From the NCBI GenBank assembly GCA_015489145.1, contig WGAH01000682.1, positions 1 through 5,654 on the forward strand: a DNA stretch of 5,654 nucleotides, written 5' to 3'. Under the pieces are notes generated by a model, which was not told the origin of the DNA, ran no database searches, and saw nothing but the letters and a program-made list of their open reading frames with translations. Below, piece by piece: positions 1-5,654 of this stretch. The stretch comes from Deltaproteobacteria bacterium (GTDB lineage Bacteria; Myxococcota_A; UBA796; UBA2385). Each line of letters starts with the position of its first letter. Positions within the stretch are counted from its first letter, which is position 1. Made by a program: the position numbers and the translations under genes.

Positions 1-50
1 AGGCCACCGTGCCCGAGCTCGTGATCACGCCGGTGCTGCCCCAGCTCTGA
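1..50 (+). CDS. C-terminal tail of an upstream gene (partial, product unknown)
   Basis: The frame starting at base 3 is open from the window edge to a TGA at 48-50 and reads ATVPELVITPVLPQL-stop. Its codon use matches the genes that follow (mostly G or C in third position), and it ends 26 bases before the next start, a spacing typical of an operon. Only fifteen residues are visible, so no family can be assigned. It could be a chance open frame, but a same-strand neighbour ending here fits the tight packing of the rest of the window. Confidence 0.45.
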   Translation, partial: ATVPELVITPVLPQL

Positions 51-66
51 CCGGAACGCCCACCCT

Positions 67-71
67 GGAGG
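67..71 (+). promoter_or_regulatory. Ribosome binding site that supports a TTG start
   Basis: GGAGG lies five bases before the TTG at 77-79. The frame upstream of that TTG contains no ATG or GTG back to the window edge. This Shine-Dalgarno match is therefore the main reason to accept the rare TTG start for the HD-GYP gene. Confidence 0.7.
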
Positions 72-76
72 CCCGC

Positions 77-1954
77 TTGGCCGACCGCCCGCAGCGCACC
101 GTCGAGGTCACCTTGCGGCCCCCCACGAGCCGCTTCCTCGACGAGGTGCGGCGGGCCGCCCGGCAGGCCGGGGCCCACTTCGTCCGCGACGCCCCGGAAC
201 CCGACCACGCCGACGAGGACGCCCCGGCCCCCATCGTCGTCCTCGACCTCACCGAGCACCCCGAGCGCGTGCGCCTCGGTCGCCGGGTCATCGCGATCGG
301 CCGCGGCGAGGACCTCGACTGCTACGACGTGGTGCCCCCCGACCGGGTGCGCGCCCGCCTGCCGCGGGTGCTCCGCAACCTCGTCGAGCGCGAGCGCCTG
401 CTGGCCCGCATCCGCCACGAGCAGCGCACCGTCGCGATCCTCAACGAGCTCGGCTACGCGCTCTCCGCGCCGACCTCCCGGGCCCGCCTCCTCGACACGG
501 TGCTCGCCAGCGCCGCCGAGGCCCTGCGCGCCGACGCCGGCAGCATCTACCTCCTCGAAGGCGACCACCTCCACCTCGCCGCCACCCGCGGCGAGACGGT
601 GCCCTACCGGGCCGCCCGCGACACCCTGCCGCTGGACTGGTCCACCCTGCCGGGCTTCGTCGCCTGCAACCGGGCCCCCTTCAACATCCCCGACGCCTAC
701 GCGATCCCCGAGGACGCCCCCTACCGGCCGCGCTTCCGCTTCGACCGGCGCACCGGCTACCGCACGCGCTCGGCGCTGTACGTGCCCATGCTCGGGCGCG
801 ACGACCGGGTCCTCGGGGTGCTCGCCCTCGTCAACCGCAAGCGCCACCCCGGCCGCCCGATCGCCGGCCCCGGCGACGTGCTCCCCTTCGACCAGGACGA
901 CGAGGAGCTCGCCCGCAGCATCGCCTCCCAGGCGGCGGTCGCCCTCGAGAACTACCGCCTCTACGACGAGATCCGCCGGCTCTTCGAGGGCTTCGTCGAG
1001 GCCGCCGTGCGCGCCATCGAGGCCCGGGACCCCTCCACCGGCGGCCACTCCCACCGGGTCGCCACCCTCACCGTCCGCCTCGCCCGCGCCATCGACGCCG
1101 TCGAGACCGGGCCGCTGGCCGAGATCCACTTCGACGAGGCCGCCCTCGTCGAGCTCCACTACGCCGCCATGCTCCACGACTTCGGCAAGGTCGGCGTCCG
1201 CGAGCAGGTGCTGCTCAAGGCCGAGAAGCTCTACGCCTGGGAGATGGAGCGCATCGAGGCGCGCTTCCGCGTCGCCGCCATGCAGGTGCTCCTCGAGGCG
1301 ATGGAGAACCGCGCCGCGGCGCCGGAGACCTCCCGACGCCTCGCGCGGCTCCAGGACGACCTCGCCTTCCTCCGGGAGCTGAACCGCCCCGACCACGAGC
1401 CGCGCCCGGACGACGAGGCGCGCCTCGACGCCATCGCCCGCGCCTGGAACCTCGACGACCTCGACGAGCCGATCCTCGACGACCGCGAGAAGCGGCGCCT
1501 GCGGATCCCCGCCGGCTCCCTCGACCCGGCCGAGCGCGCCGAGATCCGCTCCCACGTCGAGCACACCCGGCGCTTCCTCCAGGCGATCCCCTGGACCCGC
1601 GACCTGGCGCGCGTGCCCGAGATCGCCGCGGCCCACCACGAAAAGCTCGACGGCAGCGGCTACCCCCTCGGGCTGCGCGGCGAGGCCATCCCCGTCGGCG
1701 CCCGCATCATGGCGGTGTGCGACGTCTTCGACGCCCTCACCGCCGGCGACCGCCCCTACAAGCACGGGATGCTGCCGCAGCAGGCCCTGCGCATCATCCG
1801 GGCCGAGGCCGAGGCCGGCAAGCTGTGGGCCCCGGCGGTGCGGGTCTTCGAGGACCCGGCGATCTGGGCCGACGTCATCGACGACGCCGCCCGGCGCGAC
1901 CGCCCCGCCGCCCCGGGGTTCACCGGCGGGGGCAACCGCCGCGCCGGGGGATAG
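77..1954 (+). CDS. GAF and HD-GYP domain protein, probable cyclic-di-GMP phosphodiesterase
   Basis: 625 residues, likely cytosolic: no signal peptide or membrane segment is visible. HD-GYP proteins hydrolyse cyclic-di-GMP at a di- or tri-iron site. Residues about 8-95 look like a degenerate receiver: D57 sits in IVVLDL where a phosphoacceptor would be, but the acidic pair after strand 1 and the usual KP lysine are absent. A charged helix at about 96-120 leads into a GAF domain (about 120-297) ending in an NKFDE-like motif (N253, F271, D275, E276). The HD-GYP part (about 303-595) has GGHSHRV at 322-328, HDFGK at 367-371, H493, HHEKLDGSGYP at 520-530 and D549 in AVCDVFDAL, so the metal-binding set looks complete. 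About 100 extra, mostly helical residues (about 385-480) separate the HD motif from H493. TTG start chosen from the GGAGG at 67-71. Activity is inferred from motifs; the input signal is unknown. Confidence 0.92.
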   Translation: MADRPQRTVEVTLRPPTSRFLDEVRRAARQAGAHFVRDAPEPDHADEDAPAPIVVLDLTEHPERVRLGRRVIAIGRGEDLDCYDVVPPDRVRARLPRVLRNLVERERLLARIRHEQRTVAILNELGYALSAPTSRARLLDTVLASAAEALRADAGSIYLLEGDHLHLAATRGETVPYRAARDTLPLDWSTLPGFVACNRAPFNIPDAYAIPEDAPYRPRFRFDRRTGYRTRSALYVPMLGRDDRVLGVLALVNRKRHPGRPIAGPGDVLPFDQDDEELARSIASQAAVALENYRLYDEIRRLFEGFVEAAVRAIEARDPSTGGHSHRVATLTVRLARAIDAVETGPLAEIHFDEAALVELHYAAMLHDFGKVGVREQVLLKAEKLYAWEMERIEARFRVAAMQVLLEAMENRAAAPETSRRLARLQDDLAFLRELNRPDHEPRPDDEARLDAIARAWNLDDLDEPILDDREKRRLRIPAGSLDPAERAEIRSHVEHTRRFLQAIPWTRDLARVPEIAAAHHEKLDGSGYPLGLRGEAIPVGARIMAVCDVFDALTAGDRPYKHGMLPQQALRIIRAEAEAGKLWAPAVRVFEDPAIWADVIDDAARRDRPAAPGFTGGGNRRAGG

Positions 1955-1971
1955 GCTGGTGGGGCCCCCCC

Positions 1972-1976
1972 GAGGA
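1972..1976 (+). promoter_or_regulatory. Ribosome binding site that fixes the ATG start of the Mo hydroxylase
   Basis: GAGGA ends six bases before the ATG at 1983. The same frame has an earlier GTG at 1959, but that lies upstream of this site and would add eight residues (MGPPRGRS) before the conserved start of the ferredoxin-like fold. The ATG is therefore preferred. Confidence 0.75.
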
Positions 1977-1982
1977 CGATCG

Positions 1983-4835
1983 ATGAAGCGGCTTCCCCTG
2001 CGCCTGCACGTCAACGGCGAGACCGTCGAGGTCCTCGCCTCGCCCGCCGCCACCCTTCTCGAGGTGCTGCGGGAGGGGCTGGGCCTCACCGGCACCAAGC
2101 AGGGCTGCGACAAGGGCGACTGCGGCGCCTGCACCGTGCTCCTCGACGGCCGGCCGGTCCTGGCCTGCTGCACCCTGGCCGCCACCGTGGCCGAGCGCCC
2201 CGGGCGCCCCGCCCGCGCCGTGCTCACCATCGAGGGCCTCGCCGCCGGGGCCGGGGGGCCGCCGGGCCTGCACCCGATGACCCTGCCCCGCGCCTTCGAC
2301 GAGGCCGGGGCCCTCCAGTGCGGTTTCTGCCAGCCGGGCGTCATCCTGAGCGCCGCCGCCCTGCTCGCGGAGGACCCCCAACCCGACGAGGCGCGGGTCC
2401 GCGAGGCGATCAGCGGCAACCTCTGCCGCTGCACCGGCTACACCAAGATCGTCGAGGCCGTGCGCCGCGCCGCCGCCGAGCCGCGCCTCGGCGAGGGGGG
2501 CGAGGCCGGCCGCCCGCCGCCGGCCCGCGTCGGCGACCCCGCCCCGGGCTTCATCGCCGTCGGCGCCCGCGCCCGCAAGCCCGACGCCATCGCCAAGGCC
2601 ACCGGCGCGGCGGTCTACGCCGACGACATCCGGCTGCCCCGCATGGCCGTCGGCAGGATCCTGCGGTCCACCGCGGCCCACGCCCGCATCCGGCGGGTGG
2701 ACGTCGGCCCGGCCCTGGCGATGGAGGGGGTCTACGCCGCGATCACCGGCCGCGACCTGCCCACCCCCTACTGCATCATCCCCTGGACCCGCGACGAGAC
2801 GGCGCTGGCCGTCGACAAGGTGCGCTACGTCGGCGAGGGCATCGCCGCCGTCGCCGCACGCGACGAGGAGACCGCCCGCCGGGCGCTCGCCGCCATCGTC
2901 GTCGAGCTGGAAGCGCTGCCGCCGGTCCTCGACCTCGACGCCGCCGAGGCCCCGGACGCCCCCCTCGTCCACGAGCGCGACTGGAAGGACCGCCCCCGCG
3001 ACTCGAACCTCTGCAAGGAGGTGGACCTGCGCTTCGGCGAGGTCGACGCCGACCTCGCCCGGGGCGCCGCCCGGGTCGAGGGCACCTGGTTCTACGAGGG
3101 CTCCAACCACGCCGCCATCGAGCCCCACTGCGCCGTGGCCGACTGGGACGCCGACGGCCGCCTCACCCTGTGGTCCGCGACCCAGGTCCCCCACTACCTC
3201 CACCGGGAGCTGGCCCGGGTCCTCGACCTCGACCCGGCGGCGGTGCGCGTGGTGCAGCCGACCCTCGGCGGCGCCTTCGGCGGCAAGAGCGAGCCCTTCG
3301 ACCTCGAGTTCTGCGCGGCCGAGCTCGCCCGCCGCGCCGGCCGTCCCGTCAAGATCCTCTACACCCGGGAAGAGGTCTTCTACGCCCACCGCGGCCGGCA
3401 CCCGATGGAGATCCGCCTGCGGGCCAGCGCCGACGCCGACGGGCGCATCCTCGGCGTCGACAGCGACATCCGCCTCGACGGCGGGGCCTACCACTCCTTC
3501 GGCATGGTCACGACCTACTACGCCGGGCAGCTCCTCACGGGGCCCACGGCGATGAACAGCTACCGCTTCCGGGCGCGGCGCTTCTACACCAACAAGCCCG
3601 CGTGCGGGCCCAAGCGCGGCCACGGCTCGGTGCAGCCGCGCTTCGCCTGGGAGTGCGCGCTGGACGAGCTCGCGACCGCCCTGGGCATCGACCCCATCGA
3701 GCTGCGGCGCCGCAACGCGATCCCGGGCGGATCGCGCACCGTCAACGACCTGTACGTGCCCTCCAACGGCCTGCTCGCCTGCCTCGACGCCGTCGAGAAG
3801 GCGAGCGGCTGGCGCGAGCGCCGCGGGAAGCTGCCCCGGGGGCGGGGGCTCGGCGTGGCCGCCTCGATGTACATCTCGGGCACCGCCTACCCGATCTACC
3901 CCAACGACATGCCCCAGTCGGCGGTGCAGGTCCTCGCCGACCGCAGCGGGCGGCTCACGGTGCTCACCGGGGCCAGCGACATCGGCCAGGGCAGCGACGC
4001 GATGTTCGCCACGGTGATCTCGGAGCAGACCGGCGTGCCCGTCGAGCACATCCGCGTCACCAGCGCCGACACCGAGCTCACCCCCGTCGACCTCGGCGCC
4101 TACTCCTCGCGCATCACGATGATGGGCGGGCTGGCGGCGATGGAGGCCGGCGCGAAGCTGCGCGAGGCGATGCGGGCGGCGCTGGCCGAGCACTGGGGCG
4201 TGCCGCCCGAGCGCGTGGTCGTCGGCTACGGGGCGTGGCACGACGCCGAGGACCCGGCCCGGAGCCTGCCCACCGACGCCATCCTCCGGCTGGCCGAGGC
4301 GCGCTCGGGCACCCTGAGCGCCGCCGGCGGCTACCGCACGCGCAAGCTCGGCGGGCGCTACCGCGGCGGCAGCATCGGCGCCTCGCCGGCCTACTCGACC
4401 ACCGCCCACGTCGTCGAGGTGAGCGTGGACGAGGAGACCGGCTTCGTCGACGTCGAGCGCGTCTGGGTGGCCCACGACTGCGGCCGGGCGATCAACCCGG
4501 TGGTGGTCGAGGGGCAGATCGAGGGCTCGGCCTACATGGGCTTCGCCGAGGCGATGCTCGAGGCGCAGGTCTTCGACGAGCGCGGCCTGCACCGGGGCCC
4601 CGACCTCCTCGACTACCGCATCCCCACCAGCCTCGACACCCCCGAGATCCTCGCCCACATCGTCGAGTCGGTGGACCCGGTGGGCCCCTTCGGCGCCAAG
4701 GAGGCCGGCGAGGGCCCCCTGCACCCGGTCATCCCGGCCATCGCCAACGCGATCTTCGACGCGGTGGGGGTGCGGCTGCGGCGCATTCCCTTCACCCCGG
4801 AGCGGGTGCTCGCCGCCCTCGACGCCGCCCGATGA
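1983..4835 (+). CDS. Fused [2Fe-2S]/molybdopterin hydroxylase, xanthine oxidase family, HcrA-like catalytic part
   Basis: 950 residues. Family members hydroxylate or, in the 4-hydroxybenzoyl-CoA reductase branch, reduce aromatic or aldehyde substrates at a Mo-molybdopterin centre. Residues 1-80 form a plant-type [2Fe-2S] domain (C42, C47, C50, C62). Residues about 85-165 form the helical second [2Fe-2S] domain (C113, C116, C148, C150). After a G/P/A-rich linker, the Mo module runs from about 195 to the end: GGAFGGK at 429-435, IGQGSD at 667-672 and FGAKEAGEG at 903-911, where E910 matches the catalytic glutamate. CGPKRGHG (541-548), GAYSSR (705-710) and KEAGEG resemble the HcrA branch more than the RGFG-type xanthine dehydrogenases. 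No FAD domain or adjacent FAD gene is present; the domain order matches the FAD-less Desulfovibrio aldehyde oxidoreductase (about 907 residues). No Tat signal, so probably cytoplasmic. Family is secure; substrate and electron acceptor are unknown. Confidence 0.93.
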   Translation: MKRLPLRLHVNGETVEVLASPAATLLEVLREGLGLTGTKQGCDKGDCGACTVLLDGRPVLACCTLAATVAERPGRPARAVLTIEGLAAGAGGPPGLHPMTLPRAFDEAGALQCGFCQPGVILSAAALLAEDPQPDEARVREAISGNLCRCTGYTKIVEAVRRAAAEPRLGEGGEAGRPPPARVGDPAPGFIAVGARARKPDAIAKATGAAVYADDIRLPRMAVGRILRSTAAHARIRRVDVGPALAMEGVYAAITGRDLPTPYCIIPWTRDETALAVDKVRYVGEGIAAVAARDEETARRALAAIVVELEALPPVLDLDAAEAPDAPLVHERDWKDRPRDSNLCKEVDLRFGEVDADLARGAARVEGTWFYEGSNHAAIEPHCAVADWDADGRLTLWSATQVPHYLHRELARVLDLDPAAVRVVQPTLGGAFGGKSEPFDLEFCAAELARRAGRPVKILYTREEVFYAHRGRHPMEIRLRASADADGRILGVDSDIRLDGGAYHSFGMVTTYYAGQLLTGPTAMNSYRFRARRFYTNKPACGPKRGHGSVQPRFAWECALDELATALGIDPIELRRRNAIPGGSRTVNDLYVPSNGLLACLDAVEKASGWRERRGKLPRGRGLGVAASMYISGTAYPIYPNDMPQSAVQVLADRSGRLTVLTGASDIGQGSDAMFATVISEQTGVPVEHIRVTSADTELTPVDLGAYSSRITMMGGLAAMEAGAKLREAMRAALAEHWGVPPERVVVGYGAWHDAEDPARSLPTDAILRLAEARSGTLSAAGGYRTRKLGGRYRGGSIGASPAYSTTAHVVEVSVDEETGFVDVERVWVAHDCGRAINPVVVEGQIEGSAYMGFAEAMLEAQVFDERGLHRGPDLLDYRIPTSLDTPEILAHIVESVDPVGPFGAKEAGEGPLHPVIPAIANAIFDAVGVRLRRIPFTPERVLAALDAAR
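4832..4835 (+). other. ATGA stop/start overlap, likely translational coupling
   Basis: The TGA of the Mo hydroxylase (4833-4835) overlaps the ATG of the lipoprotein gene (4832-4834). The 25 or so bases upstream are C-rich and hold no Shine-Dalgarno match at proper spacing; the nearest GGAG is at 4799-4802, about 29 bases away. Ribosomes ending the upstream gene probably re-initiate here. Confidence 0.75.
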
Positions 4836-5635
4836 GGGCCGCCCCGCGCGCCGCGATCCTCGCGCTGGCCCTCCTCGGAAGCGGCGGCTGCGCCGGCGGC
4901 ATGGTGGGGCTGCCCGGCGAACCGCCCGCCGGCGTCGAGGACGGCGCCGAGGCCCTCGCCCGATCCCTCGAGGAATCCGTCAACGTCGCGGCCTGGGCCC
5001 GCACCGGCGCCGTGCGCTGGACCTTCCCCGGCGGGCGCCGGCACCTCTGGGACCGCGCCCGGAACCTCGAGCGCCTGCGGGTGGGCGACACCACCGTGCT
5101 CCTCGACCTGCACACCCGGCGGGGGCGCGTCTTTCGCGGCGACGCGGAGGTGACGGGGCGCAAGCGCGATCGCTGGCTGCAGCGGGCCTGGGACGCCTGG
5201 GTCAACGACAGCTTCTGGCTGAACCCGGTGGCGAAGATCCACGACCCGGGCACCGAGCGGCGCCTCGTGCGCCTCGACGCCCGGCAGGCCGGCGGCGGCC
5301 TCGGCCCCCGCGCCGGCCTCCTCGTGACCTACACCTCCGGCGGCAACACCCCCGGCGACAGCTACCTCTGGATCCCCGGCGATCCCGCGGGGGAGGGCCC
5401 GGCCCGGCCGGCGGCCTGGCGCATGTGGGTGAGCATCCTGCCGGTGGGCGGCCTGCGGGTGACGTGGGAGGACTGGGTGCGCCTGGAGACCGGCGCCTGG
5501 GTGAGCACCCTGCACCGGGGCCTCGGGGTGCCGCTGCGCCTGGCGGACGTGGCGGGCACGGCCGACCTCGCCGGGCTGGAGCCCGGCTCCGACCCCTTCG
5601 CCCCGCTGGACCCTGACCCCCCGCCGGCGGGTTAG
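4832..5635 (+). CDS. Predicted lipoprotein of unknown function
   Basis: 267 residues. The N-terminus has arginines at 2 and 6, a hydrophobic stretch (about 7-16) and a lipobox ending GSGGC. C20 is the only cysteine in the protein, and A21 after it suggests outer-membrane rather than inner-membrane sorting if the host is Gram-negative. The -3 residue is serine rather than the usual leucine, so the lipobox is slightly atypical. The mature part is soluble, probably beta-rich, and has 13 tryptophans. The blocks NDSFWLNPVAKIHDPG (125-140) and GNTPGDSYLW (171-180) resemble a widespread family of uncharacterised exported proteins with a possible LolA/LolB-like half-barrel; that likeness is from memory. 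The tail (about 250-267) is D/P-rich. The frame is open far upstream (from 2318), but the signal peptide and ATGA overlap make 4832 the credible start. Function is not known. Confidence 0.85.
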   Translation: MRAAPRAAILALALLGSGGCAGGMVGLPGEPPAGVEDGAEALARSLEESVNVAAWARTGAVRWTFPGGRRHLWDRARNLERLRVGDTTVLLDLHTRRGRVFRGDAEVTGRKRDRWLQRAWDAWVNDSFWLNPVAKIHDPGTERRLVRLDARQAGGGLGPRAGLLVTYTSGGNTPGDSYLWIPGDPAGEGPARPAAWRMWVSILPVGGLRVTWEDWVRLETGAWVSTLHRGLGVPLRLADVAGTADLAGLEPGSDPFAPLDPDPPPAG

Positions 5636-5654
5636 CCCTCGATCATGCTCGGCA

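Noticed and set aside
1447..1490. Repeated CTCGACGA-like words in the HD-GYP gene
   Set aside because: They follow from repeated Leu-Asp-Asp/Glu codons (DDLDEPILDD) with strong codon bias, not from a DNA-level repeat.
1231..1566. Minus-strand frame of 111 codons inside the HD-GYP gene
   Set aside because: It is rich in serine and arginine, as expected when Asp/Glu/Leu codons are read antisense. It lies opposite the charged insertion and shows no domain.
1959..1982. GTG start eight codons upstream for the Mo hydroxylase
   Set aside because: It lies upstream of the GAGGA ribosome binding site and adds residues outside the ferredoxin-like fold. The ATG at 1983 has correct spacing.
1920..4724. 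Minus-strand open frame of more than 900 codons lying opposite the Mo hydroxylase gene
   Set aside because: Its translation is a monotonous G/A/V/D/H/L mix with no recognisable domain, while the opposite strand carries a complete enzyme with all its motifs. Long antisense open frames are expected where third positions are almost always G or C.
2318..4831. Upstream extension of the lipoprotein reading frame across most of the Mo hydroxylase gene
   Set aside because: The extension is R/P/G/H-rich shadow sequence with no domain. The signal peptide, the lipobox and the ATGA overlap all place the real start at 4832.
4613..5515. Minus-strand frame of 300 codons opposite the lipoprotein gene
   Set aside because: It has low-complexity A/G/P/H/V composition and no motifs, and the plus strand here has a signal peptide, lipobox and patterned Trp-rich blocks.
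5620..5631. Perfect palindrome CCCGCCGGCGGG as a possible terminator
   Set aside because: The stem can be only about four base pairs around a CCGG loop, no T-run follows, and it lies inside the final codons (PPPAG) of the lipoprotein gene.
5632..5654. Possible gene at the right edge: an ATG at 5645 on the + strand, or a convergent minus-strand gene ending at 5632 and reading PSMIEG-stop
   Set aside because: Too few bases to test either. The + ATG has no Shine-Dalgarno, and the minus-strand tail is only six residues long.

Overview
This window is GC-rich bacterial DNA with strong G/C preference at third codon positions. Three complete genes and the tail of a fourth lie on the + strand, all closely packed. 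The GC content, the Shine-Dalgarno use, and the types of HD-GYP protein and lipoprotein would suit a Myxococcota/'Deltaproteobacteria'-like Gram-negative. That placement is a weak inference, because the window has no marker gene.

Layout. Positions 1-50 appear to be the last codons of an upstream gene. Positions 77-1954 encode a 625-residue signalling protein: a degenerate receiver-like N-terminus, a GAF domain and a complete HD-GYP cyclic-di-GMP phosphodiesterase domain carrying an insertion of about 100 residues. After a 28-base gap with a clear ribosome binding site, positions 1983-4835 encode a 950-residue molybdenum hydroxylase of the xanthine oxidase family. It fuses the two-[2Fe-2S] electron-transfer module to the molybdopterin catalytic module and has no FAD module. 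Its catalytic part looks most like the 4-hydroxybenzoyl-CoA reductase alpha (HcrA) branch. The stop of this gene overlaps, as ATGA, the start of a 267-residue predicted lipoprotein (4832-5635) of unknown function. The last 19 bases are too short to assign.

How they may work together. Spacing suggests one transcript, and the Mo hydroxylase and lipoprotein are probably translationally coupled. The hydroxylase has no visible export signal, so it should be cytoplasmic. No FAD subunit, cofactor-maturation gene (XdhC type) or transporter lies in the window, so its substrate and electron acceptor stay open. The HD-GYP protein may simply be an adjacent gene.

I saw no RNA gene, mobile element, CRISPR array, attachment site, convincing terminator or intergenic stretch over 300 bases. 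I found no clearly new multi-gene system. The most notable points are the FAD-less fused HcrA-like hydroxylase and its coupling to an uncharacterised lipoprotein.
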